Shown here: piece after piece, positions 36,158 through 43,687 of the stretch
Numbering within the stretch: the stretch's first letter is position 1
Layout: each line of letters begins with the position of its first letter
DNA from: Exiguobacterium sp. s193
GTDB taxonomy: Bacteria > Bacillota > Bacilli > Exiguobacteriales > Exiguobacteriaceae
Length of the DNA stretch: 64,000 nt
Direction of reading: 5' to 3'
NCBI RefSeq assembly: GCF_018618755.1
Contig: NZ_JACSMR010000001.1
Coordinates: forward strand, 372,001-436,000
Position numbers and translations under genes: made by a program
Notes under the pieces: generated by a model
The model's database searches: none
What the model saw: only the letters and a program-made list of their open reading frames with translations
What the model was told of the DNA's origin: nothing

Positions 36158-38425
36158 TTATGACGAACACGACTCACATTCATCAATTTCAACAGTTGTC
36201 GAACGTGTGTAGTAAATCGTCTTCATCCCAAGTTGCCATGCTTCCATGTGCATCTCGAGTAATTCAGTTGCTTTGACATTGTTTTTGACATAAAGATTAA
36301 AACTGATTGCTTGGTCAATATGACGTTGGCGTGATGCATTTTGACGAATGCTCCACAGTTGATCAATCTCAAACGCTGATTTGTAGAACCAGTTCGTGTC
36401 CGGCGTCAAATCCGGAACCGTCACAGGAATCTTGTAGTTTTTCTTTTCTTCTGCGTAGACTTTTTTATAAATTGGATCAATCGATGCCGTGCTACCGGCG
36501 ATGATTGCTGTCGACGAGTTCGGTGCCACTGCCATCAAGTAGGCATTTCGCATACCATGTGCTGTGATATCTGCTTGGAGACGATCCCAGTTCAGTTCGC
36601 TCGATGATTTGTAGTGGCGACGTTTGATGTATTCACCCGTTTGCCATTCTGACCCCTCGAACAGACGGTATGCTCCTTTTTCTTTTGCCAGTTGCATCGA
36701 TGCATCAATCGTCAAGTACGCGATTTTTTCGTACAGACGATCCGCATACTGGACGGCTTCGACCGATTCCCAACGAATTCCTTCGAGTGCAAGCAGGTGG
36801 TGCCAACCGAACGTCCCAAGACCAACGGCACGGTATTTTTGGTTCGTGATTTGTGCTTGCGGGACATCAATCGTATTCAAATCGATGACGTTGTCGAGCA
36901 TCCGCATCTGAATCGGAATCAATCGTTCGAGGACATCCGAACGAACGGCGCGCGCAAGTGCAATTGAAGATAAGTTACAGACGACGAAATCGCCCGGTGT
37001 TTTCGTAATGATGATTTTTCCATCTTCCGTGTATTCTTCCGTCACTGTCGTCGGGCTCATGTTTTGCATGATTTCCGAACAGAGGTTGGAAGAATAAATC
37101 ATGCCGGCATGTTTGTTCGGGTTGGCACGGTTAACCGCGTCACGGAAAAACATGTACGGTGTTCCGGTCTCGAGTTGCGAACGCATGTAACGTTTAACGA
37201 GATCGATCGCCGAAACTTTTGTCCGGCTGAGACGTGGTTCGTTGACACAAGCTTCATACTTTTCAGTAAAGCTGCCGCCTTGTTCCGTCTCATCGAAGTA
37301 ATCTTCGAGGCTAAAGCCCATCACGGTCCGAATTTCGTGTGGGTCGAATAAATACCAGTCCCCACGCGCCTTAACCGTACGCATGAAATGATCCGGTAAA
37401 TTCACGCCTGTAAAGAGATCATGTGTCCGTAACCGCTCATCTCCGTTGTTGAGTTTTGCGTCAAGGAACTCAAGGATATCTTTATGCCAAATATCGAGGT
37501 AAACCGCAATCGAACCTTGACGCATCCCGAGCTGATCGACACTGACTGCCGTGTTGTTCAACTGTTTCATCCATGGAATGACACCACTCGAAACACCTTT
37601 GAATCCTTTGATGTCTGAACCGCGCGAACGAATTTTACCCATGTAGACACCAATTCCGCCGCCACCTTTTGAAAGTGTCGCAACATCCGTATTCGAGTCG
37701 TAAATCCCCCGGAGCGAGTCGTCGACCGTATCGATGAAGCAAGAGGATAACTGTCCGTATGATTTCCCGGCATTCGAAAGCGTTGGTGTCGCAACCGTCA
37801 TATAAAGGTTCGACAATGCCCAATACGACTCTTTGACAAGCTCGACGCGGCGTTCTTGCGGTTCTGTCTGCATCAACGTCATCGCGATGATCATGAAGCG
37901 TTCTTGCGGTAGTTCATATAATTTTTTTACGTGATCCCGCGCGAGATAACGGTCTGCTAACGTCCGGAGACCGATATATGTGAAGAGCTGATCGCGTGAC
38001 GGATCAATCGTCGCAGCGAGTTCTTCGATTTCATCCTTCGTGTAGGCTGAAAGTAAATGTGGTGTGAAAATACCGATTTCAGTGAGCTTTTCAATCAACG
38101 TGTAAAGCGATCCATAACGTTCATCTGCTGCATATCCACGATTTTCACCCGCCTCTAAATACAGACGATTCAAGTATGTTGCTGTCGCGACGAACGTCCA
38201 GTTCGGTTCCTCTGCTTTTAACATGTCGAGCGCATGCATCGTCAATAATTCATACACTTGATCGGCCTGGAGCGTTTTCCCTTCGAGCGCCCGGATCGCA
38301 CGTTCTGAATAACGTTCGATACTGAGTTCTGGATAAGACGCTGTCACTTGTTGAATCACGAATTCTACGTCTTCTATTGTCATTGCACCCTGATAGATGC
38401 GTGCTGTATTCAGTGGAGATGCCAC
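36158..38425 (-). CDS. nrdE: Ribonucleotide reductase class I, alpha subunit
   Basis: The 755-residue catalytic subunit reduces ribonucleotides. Active-site residues are recognisable: first cysteine in GQLSSCFID, the N-x-C-x-E motif SNLCSEI, the partner cysteine in FVVCNLSSIAL, the tyrosine pair in MKTIYYTRS, and C-terminal shuttle cysteines in ECESCSS. The length and N-terminus (ELSIERYSERAIRAL to FVATATYLNRLYLEA) resemble class Ia NrdA with part of an ATP cone, but the nucleotide-binding KRDG strand is missing. GTG at 38425 is chosen since AAGGAG lies 9 nt upstream; the frame extends further but without a ribosome site. Confidence 0.92.
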   Translation of the reverse strand: MASPLNTARIYQGAMTIEDVEFVIQQVTASYPELSIERYSERAIRALEGKTLQADQVYELLTMHALDMLKAEEPNWTFVATATYLNRLYLEAGENRGYAADERYGSLYTLIEKLTEIGIFTPHLLSAYTKDEIEELAATIDPSRDQLFTYIGLRTLADRYLARDHVKKLYELPQERFMIIAMTLMQTEPQERRVELVKESYWALSNLYMTVATPTLSNAGKSYGQLSSCFIDTVDDSLRGIYDSNTDVATLSKGGGGIGVYMGKIRSRGSDIKGFKGVSSGVIPWMKQLNNTAVSVDQLGMRQGSIAVYLDIWHKDILEFLDAKLNNGDERLRTHDLFTGVNLPDHFMRTVKARGDWYLFDPHEIRTVMGFSLEDYFDETEQGGSFTEKYEACVNEPRLSRTKVSAIDLVKRYMRSQLETGTPYMFFRDAVNRANPNKHAGMIYSSNLCSEIMQNMSPTTVTEEYTEDGKIIITKTPGDFVVCNLSSIALARAVRSDVLERLIPIQMRMLDNVIDLNTIDVPQAQITNQKYRAVGLGTFGWHHLLALEGIRWESVEAVQYADRLYEKIAYLTIDASMQLAKEKGAYRLFEGSEWQTGEYIKRRHYKSSSELNWDRLQADITAHGMRNAYLMAVAPNSSTAIIAGSTASIDPIYKKVYAEEKKNYKIPVTVPDLTPDTNWFYKSAFEIDQLWSIRQNASRQRHIDQAISFNLYVKNNVKATELLEMHMEAWQLGMKTIYYTRSTTVEIDECESCSS

Positions 38426-38533
38426 TATGAACCACTCCTTTTGTGCATTATTTATATAAATTTTATTAGAATCCAAAAATGAAAATAGTTGATAAAACAA
38501 CATTATGTATAACATAATTACCACTTCTATCAT

Positions 38534-38596
38534 AAAAAATAGAATTCGTCTCAATCGGTTATAGTGTTATAAACTCTATAACCGATTGAGACGAAT
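38534..38596 (-). terminator. Perfect 21-bp hairpin with T tract upstream of nrdE
   Basis: Arms at 38544-38564 and 38576-38596 are perfectly complementary over 21 bp with an 11-nt loop. On the minus strand TCTATTTTTTATG follows, as in an intrinsic terminator. No minus-strand gene lies upstream, so it would end either the nrd leader (attenuation) or an independent RNA. Confidence 0.7.
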
Positions 38597-38878
38597 CCCA
38601 AACTATATATTGACCATTTAGGGACCCATATAACTCTCACAATACAATATGTAGATTAACCGCACATTTTATTTAATACAATCCTTGACTTTAATAGAAC
38701 ACTAATAGGAGGAATAATCAAATTTATCGACTCGCAATTTAAAGGCATTTGAGACATTTAAAAACTATTATGAGATAAAGCATCAATCTTTTTTCGAGTT
38801 CGTTTGACCCTTTCTTATTTTTGTTTTTTTATTTTCTTTATTTTGTATTAATATTTAATTGAATTAAAGGAGGATGGC
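38597..38878. other. 282-bp A/T-rich intergenic region between nrdE and yugE
   Basis: No ORF is supported. It should contain promoters for yugE (+) and the nrd operon (-). TTGACC (38807) followed by T-rich sequence is a possible yugE -35; minus-strand TTGTAT-N17-TAATCT is a possible nrd promoter. AACTATATATTG (38602-38613) looks partly like an NrdR half box, but a correctly spaced partner is not clear. An AGGAGG at 38708 has no start codon after it. Confidence 0.4.
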
Positions 38879-39118
38879 ATGAAAAAATCTTTAGAACAAC
38901 TCCTGTATAAATACGATCCATTTGATTTAGGGGAAGGAAATTATCCAACGGAAATGTCTGCTATACTGAACTTAATGACGATTCATGATCAAGTAACGCC
39001 ACTTGCGCAAGCAATCGGTGATGTGTTTGAAGAATCATTTGATGAACAGCCCGATCAGCAGGAACTAACTACTCTCGCCACGAATTTACTTTTGTGCGAA
39101 GACCCGTGTGAACTTTGA
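38879..39118 (+). CDS. yugE: DUF1871 protein (YugE-like)
   Basis: The 79-residue acidic protein has the YDPFDLGEGNYPTEMSAIL start and ICEDP-like end (LLLCEDPCEL) that I associate with the DUF1871 family, including B. subtilis YugE. Function is unknown. AAAGGAGG is 6 nt before the ATG. It begins a five-gene plus-strand run, with the Nfu-N gene 13 bp downstream. Confidence 0.7.
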   Translation: MKKSLEQLLYKYDPFDLGEGNYPTEMSAILNLMTIHDQVTPLAQAIGDVFEESFDEQPDQQELTTLATNLLLCEDPCEL

Positions 39119-39131
39119 AAGGAGACTTATT

Positions 39132-39371
39132 ATGCAAGTAGACTACACACCGAACCCGAATTCAGTAAAAATCACGCTCGACGGTGATCGTTTTGGATCA
39201 AAAAGTACAAGTGTCAAAAAAGACGATACACCGGAGGACGCGTTGCTCGCAGCCTTGATTACCGTCGATGGGATCGATAACCTGTTCGCTTACGGTGACT
39301 TCATCACCGTCACGAAAGAACCGACAGCTGAATGGAACGAACTGCTTCCAGTCATCGAAGAACATATGTAA
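39132..39371 (+). CDS. Nfu/NifU N-terminal-domain protein
   Basis: The 79 residues consist only of the Nfu-N (scaffold NfuA N-terminal) domain: DYTPNPNSVKITLD, then a substrate-loop region and FAYGDFITVTKEPTAEWNELLP. The C-terminal C-x-x-C NifU domain that would hold an Fe-S cluster is absent, so a role in cluster delivery or protein interaction is a guess. The ATG at 39132 follows AAAGGAG by 7 nt. Confidence 0.82.
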   Translation: MQVDYTPNPNSVKITLDGDRFGSKSTSVKKDDTPEDALLAALITVDGIDNLFAYGDFITVTKEPTAEWNELLPVIEEHM

Positions 39372-39382
39372 TTATTACGAAA

Positions 39383-39410
39383 AGACACCTGGATGTTGCA
39401 GGTGTCTTTG
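39383..39410 (+). terminator. Hairpin between the Nfu-N gene and the glycosyltransferase
   Basis: AGACACCTG-N7-CAGGTGTCT followed by a weak T tract; it ends just before the next ribosome site, so partial termination or mRNA processing is more likely than full termination. Confidence 0.5.
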
Positions 39411-39428
39411 TTGAAGGAGACGATTCTT

Positions 39429-40223
39429 ATGCCCATGGTATCTGTCATCATCCCGACCTACAATCGGCTGCGTGAACTGTCAGAAGCCCTTGAAGCACTG
39501 ACACGCCAACAGTTTAAAGATTTTGAAGTCATTATCTTGAACAACAATGGTGATTCAATTGCTTCTGTCGTCGCGGCTTTTCAAGACCGGTTGACACTGA
39601 CGCATGTCGATTTGCCTGAAAACCATCATGTCCGGGCACGGAATCACGGTGTCACGATTGCGAACGGTCAATACATCGTCCTTCATGATGATGACGATCT
39701 ATTGTTACCGACACATCTCGCTGAATCAGTCGGCGATTTAGAAGCTGGAGCCGACTTGACCTATTCTGATGCAGAACTATTTACGTACCGCTTTGAAAAC
39801 GGACGACGCGTCGTCCTCGAGACGGAACCGTTCGCCTACCCATACGACCGGGACGCGATGCAACACGACTCGACGTACATCCCGTCCGGGTCGATGTATC
39901 GCAAGTCACTCCATCAAACGTTAGGTGCGTTCGATGAAGACGTCTTTAACTATTGGGACTGGGACTGGATCCTCCGTGTCGGAAAAGACCACCTCGTGCT
40001 CCACCCAGCCCGTGCGACCGTATTATACGCATTTAATCCGTCCGGGAATCACCAATCCGCGCAGCAAGACGCGTCACGCCGCGTCTATTTCGACCGGCTC
40101 GTTGAAAAACACGACCTACCAACAACGGAAATGAAAAATTTTCATATCGTCCAAGCAGAACGACGGTCCCGTTTACGCAAGACACGCCGGACGTTCGACG
40201 GACGACTGACAGAAAGTGAGTGA
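39429..40223 (+). CDS. Family 2 glycosyltransferase
   Basis: The 264-residue protein has the GT-A start VSVIIPTYNRLRELSEAL, the metal-binding DDDD region VLHDDDDLLLP near residue 95, and a C-terminal FDEDVFNYWDWDWILRVG acceptor motif like that of GT2 enzymes. Donor and acceptor are unknown; no membrane span is seen. GAAGGAG is 9 nt before the ATG. It overlaps the start region of yugG. I do not recall it in the B. subtilis yug region, so it may be an insertion. Confidence 0.87.
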   Translation: MPMVSVIIPTYNRLRELSEALEALTRQQFKDFEVIILNNNGDSIASVVAAFQDRLTLTHVDLPENHHVRARNHGVTIANGQYIVLHDDDDLLLPTHLAESVGDLEAGADLTYSDAELFTYRFENGRRVVLETEPFAYPYDRDAMQHDSTYIPSGSMYRKSLHQTLGAFDEDVFNYWDWDWILRVGKDHLVLHPARATVLYAFNPSGNHQSAQQDASRRVYFDRLVEKHDLPTTEMKNFHIVQAERRSRLRKTRRTFDGRLTESE

Positions 40224-40228
40224 ATAAC

Positions 40229-40726
40229 ATGTATACAGAAAAACAATTAGAACTCTTAGAGTTATTATCCCAAAGTGGTCCTGTCGATGTGACACTCGCT
40301 GCACAAATGCTCGACATGACGACGGACGAAGTCACGTCTTCAATCGTCCGCTTCAAGGAAGACGGTGTTTTGCTTGGTTATACGGCAGTCATCGACTGGC
40401 AAAAAATCAATACCCATCATGGTGTCACGGCATTCATCGATGTCAAGGTCACACCGAAGCGGGGGCGCGGATTTGACGAAGTCGCAGAGCGGATCCACCG
40501 TTTTCCGGAAGTCACGTCCCTGTACTTGATGTCAGGGGCGTATGACTTACAAGTCGTCCTCGACGGAAAGTCGCTCCAAGAGGTCTCCCAGTTCGTCTCT
40601 GAGAAACTATCGACACTCGATTCCGTCATTTCGACGACGACACATTTCCGTCTGAAGACATATAAACACGATGGTGTCCTCTTCAGTCAGGATGACGGCG
40701 ATAAACGATTGAAGGTGTCCCCATGA
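40229..40726 (+). CDS. yugG: Lrp/AsnC-family regulator (YugG)
   Basis: The 165-residue regulator has an N-terminal winged helix (QLELLELLSQSGPVDVTLAAQML) and a C-terminal RAM/AsnC effector domain (VTAFIDVKVTP, VTSLYLMSGAYDLQVVL). It is homologous to B. subtilis YugG. Its stop overlaps the start of yugH as ATGA, so it very likely regulates that aminotransferase in response to an amino acid. The ATG at 40229 is the best placed start; a GTG at 40220 overlaps the preceding stop. Confidence 0.9.
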   Translation: MYTEKQLELLELLSQSGPVDVTLAAQMLDMTTDEVTSSIVRFKEDGVLLGYTAVIDWQKINTHHGVTAFIDVKVTPKRGRGFDEVAERIHRFPEVTSLYLMSGAYDLQVVLDGKSLQEVSQFVSEKLSTLDSVISTTTHFRLKTYKHDGVLFSQDDGDKRLKVSP

Positions 40727-41910
40727 AGTCACTCTCGGAACGCGTCGAACAGTTAGCACCATCCGGTATCCGTCGTTTCTTCGACTTAGCCGGGTCAATG
40801 GAAGATGTTATCTCGCTTGGTGTCGGCGAACCCGACTTCGTCACCCCGTGGAACGTCCGGGAAGCTAGTTTTTCCGCACTCGAGCAAGGTTATACTGCCT
40901 ATAGCGCCAATGCCGGCCTCGTCGAGTTACGCCAAGAGATCCGGACATATATGCAAGAAAAGTTTGCGATGGATTATCAAGTCGCTGACGAAATCATCGT
41001 CACGACCGGTGCATCGGAAGGACTCGACTTAGCTTTTCGGACGCTGATCAATCCAGGTGACGAAGTCATCGTCGTCGAGCCGGCATTCGTCTCGTATGCA
41101 CCTTTGATTGAGCTCGCAGGTGGGATACCAGTTGCTGCTGCCTGTCGTCCGGAAGATGGATTCGCCATCTTACCGGAAACGATTGAAGCCAACATCACAG
41201 CACGGACAAAAGCGATCATTTTTTGTTTTCCGTCTAATCCGACCGGCTCTGTCATGACGCGTGATCAACTCGCCGACCTTGCGCTTCTCGCAAAAAAACA
41301 TGATTTATATGTCATCAGTGACGAAATCTATGCAGAGTTGTCCTACGAAGAAGATCCGACTTGCTTCGCGACACTCCCTGATATGCGTGAACGGACCATC
41401 ATCATCAATGGTTTTTCAAAAGCCTTTGCGATGACAGGTTGGCGTCTCGGCTTTACCTGTGCACCAAAAGAAATCACGGAGTGTATGTTGAAGGTCCATC
41501 AATACGGCATGATGTGTGCACCGACACTCGTTCAGTTCGCAGGAATCGAAGCACTGCGTTCACGGCATAAGACGGTCCCTGACATGGTCCGCAGTTATCG
41601 CCAACGCCGTAACTACTTTGTTAAAGCCTTGAACGAGGCGGGTCTCCCGACACATTCACCTGGTGGCGCGTTTTATGCCTTCCCTTATATCGGGCATACG
41701 GGTTTGTCGAGCGAGTCTTTTGCAGAGCAACTGCTATTAGCAGAACGTGTCGCCGTCGTTCCCGGTTCCGTCTTCGGGGCAAGTGGTGAAGGGTATGTTC
41801 GCGCGAGCTACGCCAGTTCAATCGAACAACTGCAAGAAGCCATCCAGCGGATCAACCGCTTCATGCAACAACTCGAACAACAAGCGGTAGCCGCGGATCG
41901 TCTGACATGA
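40723..41910 (+). CDS. yugH: PLP-dependent aminotransferase (YugH)
   Basis: The 395-residue class I/II (fold type I) aminotransferase has VGEPDFVTPWNVREA near the start, SNPTGSVMTRDQL, ISDEIYAELSY and the PLP lysine in IINGFSKAFAMTGWRLG. It is close to B. subtilis YugH/PatA-type enzymes acting on aromatic or branched substrates. The start overlaps the yugG stop (ATGA). The hairpin that should terminate the operon is followed directly by a repeat that removes its T tract. Confidence 0.92.
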   Translation: MKSLSERVEQLAPSGIRRFFDLAGSMEDVISLGVGEPDFVTPWNVREASFSALEQGYTAYSANAGLVELRQEIRTYMQEKFAMDYQVADEIIVTTGASEGLDLAFRTLINPGDEVIVVEPAFVSYAPLIELAGGIPVAAACRPEDGFAILPETIEANITARTKAIIFCFPSNPTGSVMTRDQLADLALLAKKHDLYVISDEIYAELSYEEDPTCFATLPDMRERTIIINGFSKAFAMTGWRLGFTCAPKEITECMLKVHQYGMMCAPTLVQFAGIEALRSRHKTVPDMVRSYRQRRNYFVKALNEAGLPTHSPGGAFYAFPYIGHTGLSSESFAEQLLLAERVAVVPGSVFGASGEGYVRASYASSIEQLQEAIQRINRFMQQLEQQAVAADRLT

Positions 41911-41940
41911 TGTTATTGACGATTTCCTTTTAAACACAAA

Positions 41941-41972
41941 GAAGCGAACCACCTCATCGGGCGGTTCGCTTC
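41941..41972 (+). terminator. Terminator hairpin of the yug operon, cut by a repeat
   Basis: GAAGCGAACC(A)CC pairs with GG(C)GGTTCGCTTC. The T tract expected on the plus strand is replaced by the repeat end CAGACTGTAGACAA. No second hairpin copy is found on the far side of the repeat. Confidence 0.7.
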
Positions 41973-42303
41973 AGACTGTAGACAACGTGTGATCGGGAGA
42001 TAAAGCGTCTTTTTCGTTGCTTTTCTCGGGCGAGGTGCAAGCTGCGTCAAAAACGCACTCAGACTGTAGACAATGTGCAATCGAGAGATAAAGCGTCTTT
42101 TTCGTTGCTTTTCTCGGGCGAGGTGCAAGCTGTGTCAAAAACGCACTCAGACTGTAGACAATGTGCAATCGAGAGATAAGCGTCTTTTTTCGTTATACCG
42201 TGACGGAAAGCCGGGCATGCAGACGGTTTAGAGCGCAATCCGTCTCGAATCGCTTTTAAAGCAAAAAGCATGTTCACGTTTCATAAGCGTTTGTCTACAC
42301 GCT
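41973..42303 (+). repeat. MITE-like repeat, rearranged copy 2 with tandem 88-bp units
   Basis: It starts with the CAGACTGTAGACAA end and finishes with TTGTCTACACGCT (42291-42303). Units 41972-42059 and 42060-42147 are 88-bp tandem duplicates with a few substitutions, and a third unit starts at 42148. The third unit then joins the distal half of the element (CCGTGACGGAAAGCCGG onward), so a central part seen in other copies is missing. Frames inside are considered spurious. Confidence 0.85.
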
Positions 42304-42307
42304 AAAA

Positions 42308-42522
42308 GGGGCTGACTCAAAAGTGAGGATGGTTATCGATTAACTGACTCAGGACTTTTTCAGGCATGTCCCGCGCACACACTACACCATCATGAAAAAG
42401 AAGAATTTGCATCGAAATGGCCGATGATTCCCTGAAAAGTGGGATCATCGGCCATTCGATTAATCGAGGACGGAAACGTCCGTCACGAGGATGGATGTTC
42501 GTCTGACTTATGAGTCCGCCCC
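42308..42522. mobile_element. 215-bp MITE-like element with IS1182-type ends
   Basis: The ends GGGGCTGACTCAAAAGT and the inverse of ACTTATGAGTCCGCCCC match at 15 of 17 positions. Ends of this form (GGG-CTGNCTCAAAA) recall IS1182-family elements. Inside is a strong hairpin GGCCGATGAT...ATCATCGGCC at about 42420-42460. No transposase remains. No clear target duplication is seen. It abuts the end of repeat copy 2. Confidence 0.65.
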
Positions 42523-42560
42523 ATTTTGTCGTTGTTTTCGTATCTCAACCTACCCACTAC

Positions 42561-43451
42561 TCACGCATCAATGTAAAGCAACAAAAACATACGGTGGTCA
42601 TCTTCAGAATGAAATGGAGAAACTGGACCGAGTTGTGAGGCATACACATCGATCCGGTACGGCGCCTCCTTGAACGATAACGGAGTTTGCTCCTTGATAA
42701 TCCGTCCGATTTCTTCCGCCTTTTCTTTAACAGCAACCAATTGGTCACTTCGTTCAATCGGTGCTTCGATCACAAAAGCATCAATGCCTTCATTTCGGGC
42801 ACAGCGTAAGAACCGGCGTAACGAGGGGAGCGCTTGCTCGACGTTCGCTTCTAGCGATAACGTCTCTTCATATGTCGGCGCTCCCCAAAGACGTTCTTCA
42901 CTCCCGGTTGCACTCCGGTAATGATCAAGCGTCGCTTCCGTTATCGGATCCCGTGTCAACGCAAACCGTTTTTTGTCACGCGCCAGATTTTTTTCATTCG
43001 TCCGATCGATTTCTCGTAATAACTCGAGCTGTAACGGACGGGCAAAGCGGAATAGTTCGCGCTGCAGACGGGCGATTGACGTCCCGATGGTCAAAGTAGC
43101 TTCCGTTTTCTTTGGTGGCTTATCGCCTTCGTATCCGTTCATGACACGTGCGACCTGCCCCGCTTCATGGACGAGCCGATAAAACGATGCTGCCGTTGTA
43201 TCCTCTGCTGTCTGTAACTGCCGGTGTTCCGACGCTAAATCGGTCACGTACTGATTCGCAAGGCACGTTGAAATCATCAAGACATCGACGAGTTCCGCAC
43301 GAAGTGACGCCTCGTCCCCCGCCTCGAGCGCTTCTCCGACCTCACCGACTTCTTCAATCAGCCGCGCAAGTCCGGATAATGGACGGAAATAACCGCCTAA
43401 CGCCCGAATGGTCTCATCGACCGTGTGTTGGAGTCGTATCATCTCCTGCAT
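42561..43451 (-). CDS. MazG-like protein with an extra C-terminal domain
   Basis: Residues 1-75 contain a MazG-type motif, LIEEVGEVGEALEAGDEASLRAELVDVL (E-E-x-x-E then E-x-x-D, read in two parts), expected to bind magnesium and hydrolyse nucleoside triphosphates. Residues 85-160 look like a second helical, degenerate MazG repeat (RLVHEAGQVARVMNG). The last 120 residues (ERLWGAPTYEETLSLE to FLLLYIDA) are not recognised. GGAGGT is 8 nt before the ATG. The start overlaps the upstream small gene by 38 nt. The 296-residue length is unusual for a single MazG domain. Confidence 0.7.
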   Translation of the reverse strand: MQEMIRLQHTVDETIRALGGYFRPLSGLARLIEEVGEVGEALEAGDEASLRAELVDVLMISTCLANQYVTDLASEHRQLQTAEDTTAASFYRLVHEAGQVARVMNGYEGDKPPKKTEATLTIGTSIARLQRELFRFARPLQLELLREIDRTNEKNLARDKKRFALTRDPITEATLDHYRSATGSEERLWGAPTYEETLSLEANVEQALPSLRRFLRCARNEGIDAFVIEAPIERSDQLVAVKEKAEEIGRIIKEQTPLSFKEAPYRIDVYASQLGPVSPFHSEDDHRMFLLLYIDA

Positions 43452-43602
43452 CTGCCTCGACCTCCGTCATTTCTTTGATCAACCGCGCTTCTGTCTGTTG
43501 TTTGAACTGCTCCGCGAACTTCCGATTTTTGCGCCATTCGCGGATTGCTACACCACTTGCAATCGCTAATGAAACCATTAATCCGACTTCTTTTCGTTTC
43601 AT
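43414..43602 (-). CDS. Small membrane-anchored protein
   Basis: The 62-residue protein starts MKRKEVGLMVSLAIASGVAI, giving one hydrophobic span, and continues with a charged helix (REWRKNRKFAEQFKQQTEARLIKEM) that could form a coiled coil. AGGAGG is 7 nt before the ATG, so translation is credible. It overlaps the MazG-like gene start by 38 nt and is probably cotranscribed with it. Function unknown. Confidence 0.7.
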   Translation of the reverse strand: MKRKEVGLMVSLAIASGVAIREWRKNRKFAEQFKQQTEARLIKEMTEVEADAGDDTTPTHGR

Positions 43603-43687
43603 CCGAATTCCTCCTCTGTTTGAGCTACGTTCTCTTTCCTGAACATGCTATGATGATGGTATTACATATTTATAAGAGGTGTTGCTC

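Noticed and set aside
38426-38554. Longer NrdE with about 43 extra N-terminal residues
   Set aside because: The extension crosses the hairpin/T-tract region, lacks a ribosome site, and AAGGAG directs the GTG at 38425.
38600-38652. Pair of NrdR boxes upstream of nrdE
   Set aside because: Two partial matches are 37 bp apart start to start instead of the expected 31-32, and each has several mismatches.
41972-42277. Three tandem units as a possible CRISPR array
   Set aside because: Units are contiguous 88-bp copies with no spacers, and no cas gene is present.
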